From contig DBGCOP010000040.1 of assembly GCA_048360435.1 (NCBI GenBank), positions 29,846 to 93,845 on the forward strand: a DNA stretch of 64,000 nt, read 5' to 3'. The first letter of the stretch is position 1. Every line of letters begins with the position of its first letter. The position numbers and the translations under genes were made by a program. Origin of the DNA: Limenecus sp048360435 (lineage in GTDB: Bacteria > Cyanobacteriota > Vampirovibrionia > Gastranaerophilales > Gastranaerophilaceae). The notes beneath the pieces are model-generated. The model saw nothing but the letters and a program-made list of their open reading frames with translations, was not told the DNA's origin and searched no databases. Positions 42,601 through 51,620 of the stretch are shown here, one piece after another.

Positions 42601-43542
42601 GTGGACAATAAGTATCAAAAAAGAGTTCTCTTTGTGGGAATGCCCGATATGGCTCTTGTTTGCCTTTCAAAACTTGTTTCTGACGGCTTCAACATAATAG
42701 GTGTAGTTCCTCCGCACAAAAGTGATGCTACTTATAATCTTATGTGTAGTTTTACAAAAAGTGTTAAGCTTCCTTTGATTACTTATGAAAATAGTCTTGA
42801 TGAAATAGATTTTCTGCACAAAATCAGACAATTGAATGCTGATATTGCTGTGGTTTGTTCTTATAACAAGAAATTTCCTCCGGAATTTTTAAAAACAGTA
42901 AAAGTCGGTTTTGTGAATTGTCATCCTTCTTTGCTGCCTCAGTATAGGGGGGCAAATCCATACAGTCACGTTATCATTAATGATGAAAAAGAAACCGGTG
43001 TCACTCTCCATTTTATGGATGAAAATTTTGATACGGGAAATATAATTTTACAGCATAAAGTTCCTATTGATAAAAAAGAAACAATGGGTACGTTGTTTAA
43101 TAAAATGAACTATATTTGTGCTCAGGCAATCTCGAAATTTTTGCAGCAATTTGAAATGGAAGCAGAGATAGTGTCTTATCCTCAGCCAGAAGGAGAGTTC
43201 AAAAAAGCTCCGGCTATTGAAGCTAAAAATCTGAAAAACTTTATCGATTGGGAGCAGGATGCTGCCTATATTGAAAGATTTGTGCGTTCTTTAAATCCTT
43301 TTATATCTGCTATGACAAATTTCAGAGGTGTATTTGTGAAAGTTTATTCTGCTGATTTTACAGATAAAAAGTCAAAAGAAGCACCCGGTACAATTTGTTC
43401 TGTAAAAGATACATTGGGTGTTTCAACTGGTAATGGGATTCTTTTTATAAAATCATTGCAGTTTGGTTCTTATATGATAGCTGATGCAAAAGATTTTATT
43501 GAAAAATTTAAACCTCAAATCGGAGAAAAAATGGGAGTTTAG
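42601..43542 (+). CDS. Formyltransferase family protein (Fmt/ArnA-like)
   Basis: 313 residues, GTG start with AGGAG upstream. N-terminal formyltransferase domain: VLFVGMPDMALVCLSKL, VVCSYNKKFPPEFL, catalytic Asn and His in GFVNCHPSLLPQYRGANPY, and catalytic Asp in MDENFDTGNIILQ. The C-terminal domain is the Fmt-like beta-barrel type (SVKDTLGVSTGNGILFIKSL). Could be methionyl-tRNA formyltransferase or a sugar N-formyltransferase. NCHPSLLPQYRGANP differs from the usual Fmt wording NxHxSLLPxxRGAAP, so I leave the symbol empty. Ends 15 bp before the Nfo-like gene, so probably cotranscribed. Confidence 0.82.
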   Translation: MDNKYQKRVLFVGMPDMALVCLSKLVSDGFNIIGVVPPHKSDATYNLMCSFTKSVKLPLITYENSLDEIDFLHKIRQLNADIAVVCSYNKKFPPEFLKTVKVGFVNCHPSLLPQYRGANPYSHVIINDEKETGVTLHFMDENFDTGNIILQHKVPIDKKETMGTLFNKMNYICAQAISKFLQQFEMEAEIVSYPQPEGEFKKAPAIEAKNLKNFIDWEQDAAYIERFVRSLNPFISAMTNFRGVFVKVYSADFTDKKSKEAPGTICSVKDTLGVSTGNGILFIKSLQFGSYMIADAKDFIEKFKPQIGEKMGV

Positions 43543-43557
43543 TGTATAATATCTTTT

Positions 43558-44388
43558 ATGAAAACTTTAAAATTTGTTACAGCAGGTCAGCCGATTTGTA
43601 ATGGAACAGCAGGTTATGAAAAGGCGTTTGATATACTTGAAAAACTGAAGTTAGACGGAATGGAACTTGAGTTTGTGCATGGTGTCAGGATGTCACCGGC
43701 TAACAGAGAACTTGTTAAGAAGGTCTCAAAAGAAAAAAATATGGTTTTGACAGCACATGGACCATATTATATTAACTTGAATTCTAAAGAAGAAGAAAAA
43801 ATAGAAGCAAGCATAACCCGTGTTCTTGATACAGCGAGAATAGGAAAAGAACTCGGTGCTTTTTCAGTCACATACCACGCTGCTTTTTATATGGGAATGA
43901 ATCCCGATGAAGTTTATAAAAAAGTAGAAAAATCAATGGTTGAGATTTGCAAAACTCTTGATGAGGAAGGTAATGATATCTGGGTTCGTCCTGAAACAAC
44001 AGGTAAGCCTACTCAATGGGGTAATCTTGAAGAAATTGTCAAACTTTCTAAGGACTTTAAACAGGTTTTGCCTTGTGTTGATTTTTCTCACCTGCATGCA
44101 CGGACAAATGGGAAATATAATACTTATGACGAATTTTGTTCAATTTTTGAACATATAGGCACAGAGCTTGGTGATTATGCACTCGAAAATTTCCATGCGC
44201 ATATTGCCGGCATTGAATATGGTGAAAAAGGCGAGAAAAAACATTTGCTTTTAAAAGAAAGTGATATGAATTACAAAGATTTGATGAAAGCTTTTAAAAA
44301 ATTTAATGTTAAAGGTGTTGTGGTTTGCGAAAGCCCGATTATGGAAGATGATGCGGTGCTTTTAAAAGAGTATTATCAGAGTTTGTAA
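43558..44388 (+). CDS. Endonuclease IV-like (AP endonuclease family 2)
   Basis: 276-residue TIM barrel. Metal-site segments match endonuclease IV in order: LTAHGPYYINL, VTYHAAFY, WVRPETTGKPTQWG, CVDFSHLHAR, FHAHIAGIEYG and VVCESP. The overall style is closer to archaeal and thermophile Nfo than to E. coli. Expected role: incision at abasic sites in base-excision repair. Same strand as the formyltransferase, convergent with rmuC with no terminator between them. Confidence 0.85.
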   Translation: MKTLKFVTAGQPICNGTAGYEKAFDILEKLKLDGMELEFVHGVRMSPANRELVKKVSKEKNMVLTAHGPYYINLNSKEEEKIEASITRVLDTARIGKELGAFSVTYHAAFYMGMNPDEVYKKVEKSMVEICKTLDEEGNDIWVRPETTGKPTQWGNLEEIVKLSKDFKQVLPCVDFSHLHARTNGKYNTYDEFCSIFEHIGTELGDYALENFHAHIAGIEYGEKGEKKHLLLKESDMNYKDLMKAFKKFNVKGVVVCESPIMEDDAVLLKEYYQSL

Positions 44389-45510
44389 TTAAGGTATTAA
44401 ACTGGGTTGTTCTGTTTCAATAATTGCAGGCTCAGGAATTTGCTTGCTGTTTTTTGCACCCAGCTCTGTAAGTCTTTCACATTGTCTTATAATATTATCT
44501 CTGCCTGTAAGTTTTGTCATTGCTTTTGAAAGGTTTGTTTGGATTCCGTTTAAGTCTTTTATCATGTCAGCAAGTTTATCTATCATTTTTCCTGCCAGTC
44601 CAGCAATCTCCTGTGCATTTTTGTTTTGTCTGTTGACCATGTTGAAGCTGTTAATGATTTTTAATGCGGCAAGCAGGGTTGATGGCGATACAGGCATGAT
44701 TTTATTTTTCCATGCAAGCTCCCACAGGTCTCCATTGTCAGCAAAAAGCATAGAATAACAACTTTCTATCGGGATAAACATAAGAACATATTCAGGGGAC
44801 ACAAAGTTTTCAATATCAAAATATTCACGTTTTGATAAACCTGAAATATGTGTTTTTACGGAATCCTTGAATTGTTTGAGCGCATATTGTGCTTCTTCTT
44901 CATTTTCTGCATTTATGTATGAATCGTAAGAAGCCAGCGAAGTTTTTGCATCAACGAAGATTGCTTTGTTTTCCGGAAGCAGGATAGTTGCATCCGGTTT
45001 TTTTGAATTAAATCCTGTTTGAACAAGGTATTCTTCTCCTTTTCTCAAGCCTGAAAGTTCCAGAACTTTTTCAAGAATCAATTCTCCCCATTTGCCCTGT
45101 TTCATATTGTCGCCTTTAAGTGCAGAAGCAAGTGTGTTTGTGTCGTTTGAGATTTTGTTTCCGGCCTCGATTACTTCTTTAATATGCATATCGAGTTTTG
45201 CGCTTTGTTCAATATTGAATATGGATTGCTTTTTTAACTCTTCAAATTTTTCTTTGAAAGGTGCAAGAATCTCATTCATCCTTTCTTTTGACATATTTGA
45301 AAAGTCTTGTGTAGTTTCTTTAAAGATTTTGTTTGAAAGATTTTCGAATTGCAGCTGCATTTTTTCATAAATGTCAGAGTAAGCCTGAGTCATAGATTCA
45401 GCTTCTTTTTTTTGAATTTTCTTTTGAATAAAAAATGTAATGAAGCTTCCTATTGCCAGACCGGCAAGAAAAACTATGATTGATACGGCTGCTGTTAAAT
45501 ATAATTCCAT
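44389..45510 (-). CDS. rmuC: DNA recombination protein RmuC
   Basis: 373 residues. N-terminal membrane anchor (about 5-27), coiled coil (KKEAESMTQAYSDIYEKMQL), then the RmuC nuclease-like domain: GKWGELILEKVLELSGLRKG, VDAKTSLASYD (PD-(D/E)xK-like D-A-K), FIPIESCYSM and IMPVSPSTLLAALKII. Role known in E. coli: limits inversions at short inverted repeats. Single gene. Confidence 0.92.
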   Translation of the reverse strand: MELYLTAAVSIIVFLAGLAIGSFITFFIQKKIQKKEAESMTQAYSDIYEKMQLQFENLSNKIFKETTQDFSNMSKERMNEILAPFKEKFEELKKQSIFNIEQSAKLDMHIKEVIEAGNKISNDTNTLASALKGDNMKQGKWGELILEKVLELSGLRKGEEYLVQTGFNSKKPDATILLPENKAIFVDAKTSLASYDSYINAENEEEAQYALKQFKDSVKTHISGLSKREYFDIENFVSPEYVLMFIPIESCYSMLFADNGDLWELAWKNKIMPVSPSTLLAALKIINSFNMVNRQNKNAQEIAGLAGKMIDKLADMIKDLNGIQTNLSKAMTKLTGRDNIIRQCERLTELGAKNSKQIPEPAIIETEQPSLIP

Positions 45511-45638
45511 TTCTCTACCCTTAAAGTCTTAGTATAAGGTTATTGTAGCATAGTTTGTAACGAAGTTGTATTCTCTTTTAAAAGAAATATAATATTTATT
45601 ATAAACTTGGGCACTTGACGTAAATTAAGGATAAAATC

Positions 45639-45971
45639 GTGGAAAAAAGAAGATGGTATGACCAGCATAGAGAAACCAGACTGGCTTTAAGCCTTTTGAA
45701 GAATCTTCATAGAACTATTCAAGACAAATTATCTGAAGATATTATTAATGTGGCAAGTGCCATAAAAACTGTGCACAGAGAAAATGATACTGCACCTTTG
45801 AGCATTGGTTTGGAAAGAGTTCTTGGTTTGTATCAGACAAATAAATGCAGACGCTGGTATGACAAAACACCTAACCTTTCTGTTGCAATAAAAACAATTT
45901 CAACTTTGCCTGAAAGTGATTATGAAAATATCATGGAAGGCATTTGTATGTCTTTGAAGAAAGAAGATTAG
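45639..45971 (+). CDS. Small protein with internal RRWYD repeat
   Basis: 110 residues, GTG start with AAGGAT upstream. No family recognised. Two copies of the pattern R-R-W-Y-D then about seven residues then L-S/A-x-A-x-K-x-x-x-x-L: residues 4-23 (RRWYDQHRETRLALSLLKNL) and 71-90 (RRWYDKTPNLSVAIKTISTL). Between them a helical region LSEDIINVASAIKTVH. Basic, cytosolic. Three bases separate it from tcdA, so it is co-translated with a tRNA-modification gene. Confidence 0.65.
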   Translation: MEKRRWYDQHRETRLALSLLKNLHRTIQDKLSEDIINVASAIKTVHRENDTAPLSIGLERVLGLYQTNKCRRWYDKTPNLSVAIKTISTLPESDYENIMEGICMSLKKED

Positions 45972-45974
45972 CAA

Positions 45975-46718
45975 ATGGATTTTTCCAGAAATGAGCTTAT
46001 TTGGGGTAAAGTTAATCAAAAAAAACTTGCAAAAAAACATGTAACTGTCTTCGGTCTGGGAGGAGTAGGCGGTTTTGCTCTTGAATCTTTGGCAAGAGCG
46101 GGTGTCTGTAATTTTACAATTATTGATTTTGACAAAGTTTCAGAATCAAATATAAATCGTCAGATAATTGCATTATCTTCAACAGTAGGACATAAAAAGA
46201 CAGAGCTTTTTAAAAAAAGGCTTCTTGATATAAACCCTCAGATAGAAGTTAAATGTATTGATGATTTTTATCATGAAAACCTGCAAAGCATCATATTTAA
46301 TGCGCATACTGATTTTGTTGTTGATGCAATAGATACGATGCGTTCAAAAATCAGCCTTTTGGAGTTTTGTGTAAGAAATAATATACCTGTTGTCACTTCA
46401 ATGGGTGCAGGCAACAGAGTTGACCCGACACAGCTTTATATTACTGATATAAGTGGTATAGAAAACAAAAAATGTACTTTTACAAAAAACGTTCTTTATC
46501 AGTTGAAAAAAAGAGGTATAGAGTCCGGTATTACAGCTGTTTGCAGCAGAGAGAATCCCCATGTTGAAGAGAAAATTTCTGTTACGGAAAACATTACAAC
46601 AAAAAACGGTGAAAATTTTGAGTTTACAAAAATCACACCCGGTTCAACACCTTTTGTGCCTGCTGTTGCCGGTTATTATATGGGTTGGTATGTTTTAGAT
46701 AAACTGCTCAAGAACTGA
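45975..46718 (+). CDS. tcdA: tRNA threonylcarbamoyladenosine dehydratase (TcdA/CsdL type)
   Basis: E1-like ThiF/MoeB superfamily enzyme that cyclises t6A37 to ct6A in tRNA. 247 residues. Opens RNELIWGKVNQKKLAKKHVT, then ATP-binding VFGLGGVGGFALESLARAG, IIDFDKVSESNINRQIIA (Asp and Arg), TVGHKKTELFKKRL, VVDAIDTMRSKISL, VTSMGAGNRVDPTQ and C-terminal TPGSTPFVPAVAGYYM. All match TcdA better than ThiF or MoeB (no zinc CxxC). Overlaps convergent dapA by 24 bp. Confidence 0.9.
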   Translation: MDFSRNELIWGKVNQKKLAKKHVTVFGLGGVGGFALESLARAGVCNFTIIDFDKVSESNINRQIIALSSTVGHKKTELFKKRLLDINPQIEVKCIDDFYHENLQSIIFNAHTDFVVDAIDTMRSKISLLEFCVRNNIPVVTSMGAGNRVDPTQLYITDISGIENKKCTFTKNVLYQLKKRGIESGITAVCSRENPHVEEKISVTENITTKNGENFEFTKITPGSTPFVPAVAGYYMGWYVLDKLLKN

Positions 46719-47582
46719 ATATAATTCTTTTCTTTCTTCTTCATCCAATTCAACAAGAGGACGTCTTACATAGTTTTCAATAAGTCCCATTTTTTTGAGG
46801 CATTCTTTAACCGGAACAGGGTTTGGTGCCATAAATATTTTTTTGAATAAAGGATAAAGCTTAAGATGCATTTTTGTTGCTTCTTTCGTGTTTCCGTTTT
46901 TGAAAAGATGTATCATATCTTTCATTTCTTTTCCTATTATGTGAGATGCAACACTTATTACACCGTGTGCACCTACTGATACCATAGGAAGAGTAAGGCT
47001 GTCGTCACCCGAATATACAACAAAATCTTCAGGGCAGAGTCTTACCGTTTCCGTAATTACATCCATATCAGCGATACTTTGTTTTACAGCAAATACATTT
47101 TTATTTTCTTTTGCAATTTGTGCAATTGTTTCAGGCTTCATCGTAATGCCTGTTCTGCCGGGAATATTATATAAAAGAATCGGCAAATCTGTTGATTTTG
47201 CAATTGTTTCGAAGTGCTCAACAAGTCCTTTTTGTGAAGGTTTATTATAATAAGGAACAACTGAAAGGATAGCATCAGCACCTGCTTCTTTTGCATTGCC
47301 GGTTGCCATAACAGCTGTTGCCGTGCAGTTTGAGCCTGCACCCATTATTAATTTGCATCTGCCTTTTACAACATTTTTTACGAATTTAAAAATTTCAAAC
47401 TCTTCATCGTGAGTCAATGTAGGAGATTCGCCTGTTGTTCCTGCTACCAATATTCCGTCAGAACCTGTTTCTATAAGATGTTCAACAAGTTTTTCCAGCG
47501 CTTTGAAATCAACTTTTTTGTCTTTATCCATCGGCGTAATCATTGCCGTAATAATTTCACCCGCATCAAAACGCATAGCCAT
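46695..47582 (-). CDS. dapA: 4-hydroxy-tetrahydrodipicolinate synthase
   Basis: First committed step to lysine and diaminopimelate: condenses pyruvate with aspartate semialdehyde. About 295 residues. AMITPMDKDKKVDFKALEKL, LVAGTTGESPTL, VVPYYNKPSQKGL, ILYNIPGRTGI (Arg for substrate), and VFAVKQSIAD, where the Schiff-base Lys sits. ATG at 47582 chosen because AAGGAG sits six bases before it; a TTG nine codons earlier would include that site. Tail-to-tail overlap with tcdA. Confidence 0.96.
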   Translation of the reverse strand: MAMRFDAGEIITAMITPMDKDKKVDFKALEKLVEHLIETGSDGILVAGTTGESPTLTHDEEFEIFKFVKNVVKGRCKLIMGAGSNCTATAVMATGNAKEAGADAILSVVPYYNKPSQKGLVEHFETIAKSTDLPILLYNIPGRTGITMKPETIAQIAKENKNVFAVKQSIADMDVITETVRLCPEDFVVYSGDDSLTLPMVSVGAHGVISVASHIIGKEMKDMIHLFKNGNTKEATKMHLKLYPLFKKIFMAPNPVPVKECLKKMGLIENYVRRPLVELDEEERKELYSVLEQFI

Positions 47583-47668
47583 AAAAATCTCCTTGTTGGT
47601 CCTAGCCAAACTATTCTGTCTTCTTAACTCAAGTATAGATTATTAACAAGATTTGTTCAACAGAATTT

Positions 47669-48118
47669 TTATTGAACGTAGTCACAATATCCTTTTTCTA
47701 TCATATATTTACTAACACTTTTGTTTCCGATGAAAAATTCCCCGACAAAATTTCCGTAAAGCCCGAATCCATATGCTTTAAAATATATGTTGCCTTCATT
47801 TTCTTTAAAAAGCTGTCTTAAAAAGATACTCGGCTCTCTGCTTATTCTGACTGTTCTTGATCTTGGTCTTACATACGTATATCCTTCAGAGCTTTTTAAG
47901 GTATAAATTCTGGAATATTCATGGCAATTCAGGTTTGCTATGTAATATGGAGAATACATTCTGTCAACGGTTGCAAAAACCTCAAGAGCATTGTCAATTG
48001 AGTTAACTTTTGCCGGTTTTGCTACTCCCCAATTAATTGGGTTTTTAACCTTTAGTGCGTATGCAGGTCCTGAAAAAAGCAACGTAAAAAAAGTTAATAG
48101 AGCAATATATTTTCTCAT
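47669..48118 (-). CDS. Secreted small protein, weakly thermonuclease-like
   Basis: About 149 residues from ATG 48118 (MRKYIALLTFFTLLF, a clear signal peptide), with AGAGGAAAG six bases before. This ATG overlaps the miaB stop (ATGA), so the genes are coupled. The mature part has INWGVAKPAKVNSIDNALEV and an end GNFVGEFFIGNKSVSKYMIE resembling the closing part of SNase-type thermonucleases (YGRxLGxVxxxGxxVNxxLVxxG), but catalytic Arg/Glu residues are not placed with confidence. Probably periplasmic or secreted. Confidence 0.6.
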   Translation of the reverse strand: MRKYIALLTFFTLLFSGPAYALKVKNPINWGVAKPAKVNSIDNALEVFATVDRMYSPYYIANLNCHEYSRIYTLKSSEGYTYVRPRSRTVRISREPSIFLRQLFKENEGNIYFKAYGFGLYGNFVGEFFIGNKSVSKYMIEKGYCDYVQ

Positions 48119-49503
48119 AAAAGCTTTCCTCTTAAGTGCCATGTGCTTGCACTTGTAATTTCAACATTTACAAATTCGCCGACAAGTGTTTTTTCACCTT
48201 CAAAATGGACAATCTTGTTATTCCGTGCACGTCCGGCAAGAATGATTTTGTTATCTTTTTCTTCATAAGATTCGACAAGAATTTCAAAGTTTTTTCCTAC
48301 ACATTTTTCATTTGATTTTAGACAGGCTTCTCTATTTTTTTCGTTTAATCTTGCCAGTCGTTCAAATTTTGTTTCTTCATCTATAAATTTGTCTGTCCAT
48401 TTTGCGGCTTTTGTTTTTACTCGTGGTGAATATGCCGCTGTGTTTGAGTAATCCAGTTCGAATTCATCTATTGCACTCATTGTATCTTGAAATTCTTCTT
48501 CTGTTTCTCCCGGGAAGCCGGCTATAAAATCGGAAGTGATTGCAACATTTTCAAAAGTGTTGCGAATTTTTTTTACAATTGAGCCATATTCTTCACGACT
48601 GTATCTTCTGTTCATTTCCTTTAATACTTTTGAATTTCCTGATTGCATTGGAATATGGAAAAATTCGCATACTTTTTCACATTCTTTTACGGCTTTTATC
48701 AGGTCGTCCGTTATATCTGTCGGATATGAAGTAACGAATCTGATTCTGAATTTACCTTCGATTTTATTTAATTCTCTCAAGAGATTTGCCAGTGTCGGTT
48801 GAATTCCGTTTTCTTGTTCAAGATTTTTTCCGTAACTGTCCACATTTTGACCAAGAAGTGTGATTTCTTTGAAACCTTCTTTGATGGCTTTTTGGGCTTC
48901 TTCAATAATTTCTGACGGTTTTCTGCTTCTTTCTCGACCTCTGGTAAAAGGTACGATGCAATATGTGCAAAAATTGTTACAGCCTTCCATTATAGGAATC
49001 CAGGCATTTAGGCTTTTTGCTCTTTTAATTTCATATTTTGCTTCTTCTTCACCTTCTGTAAATTTTTTTGGGGCTTCATTTGTTGCACAAACTCTCTCAC
49101 CTTCATTAATTCTTTTTATTAAATCGGGAAGTTCATAAACATTGTTTGTTCCAAAAACCAAATCCACATAAGGAAACCGTTTCAATAGTTTATCTTTATC
49201 TTGCTGTGCAACACATCCGCAAAAAGCTATTTTGATATTTCTGAAAGGTTTGTTTTGGAGTTCTTTTTGTCGTTCCTCCTGTTTCCACTTACCCCACACG
49301 CCGACAGCACTGTAAGCTTTGTCTGCTGAAAGCTGGCGTATTGAGCAGGTGTTTATTATTAACAAATCAGCTTCTTTCGGCTCTTGTATTTCTTCATATC
49401 CGAAATGTGAAAGCATTCCCAAAATTCTTTCGGTATCAGATTTATTCATCTGACAGCCCATAGTTTCAATGTATACTTTTTTCATAAAATTCTTATTTTC
49501 CAT
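48115..49503 (-). CDS. miaB: tRNA-2-methylthio-N6-dimethylallyladenosine synthase
   Basis: Radical-SAM methylthiotransferase acting on i6A37 of tRNA. UPF0004 domain with KKVYIETMGCQMNKSDTERI, NTCSIRQ and FCGCVAQQ (three Cys for the second cluster); radical SAM CNNFCTYCIVPFTRGRERS; C-terminal TRAM domain. The start is uncertain between ATG 49503 and ATG 49485 (MKKVYIE); any longer frame runs into the ftsH terminator. The -10 TATAAT ends at 49511, so the transcript would begin at or just before 49503. 457-463 residues. Confidence 0.94.
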   Translation of the reverse strand: MENKNFMKKVYIETMGCQMNKSDTERILGMLSHFGYEEIQEPKEADLLIINTCSIRQLSADKAYSAVGVWGKWKQEERQKELQNKPFRNIKIAFCGCVAQQDKDKLLKRFPYVDLVFGTNNVYELPDLIKRINEGERVCATNEAPKKFTEGEEEAKYEIKRAKSLNAWIPIMEGCNNFCTYCIVPFTRGRERSRKPSEIIEEAQKAIKEGFKEITLLGQNVDSYGKNLEQENGIQPTLANLLRELNKIEGKFRIRFVTSYPTDITDDLIKAVKECEKVCEFFHIPMQSGNSKVLKEMNRRYSREEYGSIVKKIRNTFENVAITSDFIAGFPGETEEEFQDTMSAIDEFELDYSNTAAYSPRVKTKAAKWTDKFIDEETKFERLARLNEKNREACLKSNEKCVGKNFEILVESYEEKDNKIILAGRARNNKIVHFEGEKTLVGEFVNVEITSASTWHLRGKLL

Positions 49504-49510
49504 ACTGAAC

Positions 49511-49538
49511 ATTATATAAAAAAAAGACCTCTGCACAA
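49511..49538 (-). promoter_or_regulatory. miaB promoter overlapping the ftsH terminator
   Basis: TTGTGC (minus strand, 49538-49533), 16-bp spacer, consensus TATAAT (49516-49511). The -35 lies in the loop of the ftsH terminator and the spacer covers its descending arm and U tract. Confidence 0.65.
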
Positions 49539-49552
49539 GCAAAGGTCTTTTT
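49521..49552 (-). terminator. Terminator after ftsH
   Basis: AAAAAGACCT / AGGTCTTTTT stem with a 12-nt loop, T run beyond, 16 bp after the ftsH stop. Confidence 0.85.
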
Positions 49553-49567
49553 TATTTCTAAAACATT

Positions 49568-51436
49568 TTATACATCATGAGGTTTTCTGGCTTCTTCGAC
49601 TTTTTTCATAATAGCTTCGAATTCTTCTTCATCAAGTGTTTCTTTTTCAAGAAGTTCTTTTGCTATTATTTCAAGCATATCACGATTTCCGAGAAGGAGT
49701 TCTTTTGCGAGATTGTATCTTTCGTCAACTATCTTCTTCACTTCTCTGTCTATGTCAGCTGCAATTTCTTCCGAATAGTCTCTTGAATGACCGAAATCAC
49801 GTCCCATAAATACATGTTCCTGACTTTTTCCATATGCCATATTACCCATTTTAAAAGACATACCGTAGGTTGTAACCATATTTCTGGCTGTTGCTGTGAC
49901 TTTTTCGAGGTCATTTTGTGCACCTGTGGTGATAGAATCAGGGCCGTAGATGATTTCTTCAGCAACACGTCCACCCAGAAGCATTGTGATTCTGTCTAAA
50001 AGTTGTGATTTTTTTAGAGTTAAATGATCTTTTTCAGGAAGAGTCATTGTTACACCAAGTGCCATACCTCTCGGGATAATTGATACTTTGTGCAGAGGAT
50101 CTGTGTCTTTTAACAGTTTTGCCAAAAGTGCGTGACCGACTTCGTGGTATGCAGTATTTTCTTTTTCTTCGTCAGAAATGATTCTGCTTTTCTTTTCAGG
50201 GCCTGCAATAACTTTGTCTATTGCTTCTTCAAGATCCTGCATTTCAATTTTGTCTTTATTGTTTCTTGCTGCAAGCAAAGCTGCTTCGTTTAAAAGGTTT
50301 TGTAAGTCAGCACCTGTGAAACCCGGTGTTCTTTTTGCAAGTACTTTAAGATCAACTTCTTCAGAAAGAGGTTTACCTTTTGCATGTACTTCGAGAATTT
50401 GTTCTCTGCCTAAAATGTCAGGTCTGTGAACAACAATTTGTCTGTCGAAACGACCCGGTCTTAATAACGCATTGTCAAGAATGTCAGGTCTGTTTGTTGC
50501 TGCAATTACAATGATGTTTGTGTTTTCATCAAAACCATCCATTTCAACAAGGAGCTGGTTGAGTGTCTGTTCTCTTTCATCGTGTCCGCCTCCCATTCCG
50601 GCACCTCTCTGGCGTCCGACAGCATCGATTTCATCGATGAAGATAATACAGGGCTGGTGTTTTTTTGCTTGTTCAAAAAGGTCTCTTACACGTGAAGCAC
50701 CTACCCCTACGAACATTTCAACAAAGTCAGAGCCGCTTATCGAGAAGAAAGGAACGCCGGCTTCGCCTGCAACAGCTTTTGCCATTAATGTTTTACCTGT
50801 ACCCGGCACACCAACAAGCAAAACACCTTTTGGGATTTTTGCACCGAGTTTAATATATTTTTCGCCATTTTTAAGAAAATCTACAATTTCTTCAAGTTCT
50901 TGTTTTTCTTCATCGATACCTGCTACGTCTTTAAATGTTACTTTGACTTTGCTGTCAAGCATAAGCTTAGCTTTGCTTTTTCCGAATGACATAGCTTGTG
51001 AACCGCCCGATTGAATGGTTTTTGCCATTAAGATAACAAAACCGATAATCAAAAGAAGCGGAAGAACTGTTGATAAAATTGCGAATAACTGAGAAGAGTC
51101 GCTCGGTTTTTTTACATTTACATCAACATTTTTTTCTTCAAGTTTTGAATAAAGACTGAGGTCGTTTAACGGAAGCATCACTCTATATTGAATATCAACC
51201 GGATGCTGTTTTGTTTTTAGCTGTGTAGCCTCTTTTTGTTCTATTTTCGGTTTTGCAATTAACGTGTCTTTATCAATTTGAACTGACTCAATTTGTCCGC
51301 TTTTGACTTTGTTTAAAAATTGAGAATAAGAGATATCTTGAGTGCTTGTTGTCTGCCCCGGAAATAACATTGAACCGAGACATAAAATTAATAAAATAAC
51401 GACTATCCAAATTCCCGTTGATTGGCTTTTATTCAT
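49568..51436 (-). CDS. ftsH: ATP-dependent zinc metalloprotease FtsH
   Basis: Membrane-bound AAA+ protease that degrades unstable membrane and regulatory proteins. 622 residues. TM helix 1 near residues 9-26, periplasmic FtsH-ext domain, TM helix 2 at about 112-132, AAA+ with Walker A GVPGTGKT, Walker B CIIFIDEIDAVG, second region of homology NALLRPGRFDR, and protease HEVGH in AYHEVGHALLAKL; third ligand Asp in TTGAQNDLEK. All residues intact, making it a useful contrast to the degenerate hybrid at 36-39 kb. Single gene with own terminator. Confidence 0.98.
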   Translation of the reverse strand: MNKSQSTGIWIVVILLILCLGSMLFPGQTTSTQDISYSQFLNKVKSGQIESVQIDKDTLIAKPKIEQKEATQLKTKQHPVDIQYRVMLPLNDLSLYSKLEEKNVDVNVKKPSDSSQLFAILSTVLPLLLIIGFVILMAKTIQSGGSQAMSFGKSKAKLMLDSKVKVTFKDVAGIDEEKQELEEIVDFLKNGEKYIKLGAKIPKGVLLVGVPGTGKTLMAKAVAGEAGVPFFSISGSDFVEMFVGVGASRVRDLFEQAKKHQPCIIFIDEIDAVGRQRGAGMGGGHDEREQTLNQLLVEMDGFDENTNIIVIAATNRPDILDNALLRPGRFDRQIVVHRPDILGREQILEVHAKGKPLSEEVDLKVLAKRTPGFTGADLQNLLNEAALLAARNNKDKIEMQDLEEAIDKVIAGPEKKSRIISDEEKENTAYHEVGHALLAKLLKDTDPLHKVSIIPRGMALGVTMTLPEKDHLTLKKSQLLDRITMLLGGRVAEEIIYGPDSITTGAQNDLEKVTATARNMVTTYGMSFKMGNMAYGKSQEHVFMGRDFGHSRDYSEEIAADIDREVKKIVDERYNLAKELLLGNRDMLEIIAKELLEKETLDEEEFEAIMKKVEEARKPHDV

Positions 51437-51620
51437 ATTTCTTCCTCTAATTGTCCTTTTTTAAGATTATATCATTATTTTTTATTTATACAAAATCATT
51501 AGGGCTTTTTGCTGCTGAAATGAGTTTGTAAACTTATGTAAATTATAAACTAAAAATCATAAAGAACCTAATTCAAATAGCCGATATAAAAAGTACAAGC
51601 AATAAGGGGTACGGCAGAAA

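Noticed and set aside
47583..47609. Longer dapA from TTG 47609
   Set aside because: It would include the ribosome site AAGGAG that serves the ATG at 47582, and adds residues not seen in DapA.
49504..49542. Longer miaB start at 49542
   Set aside because: It lies inside the ftsH terminator and the miaB promoter, upstream of any likely transcript start.
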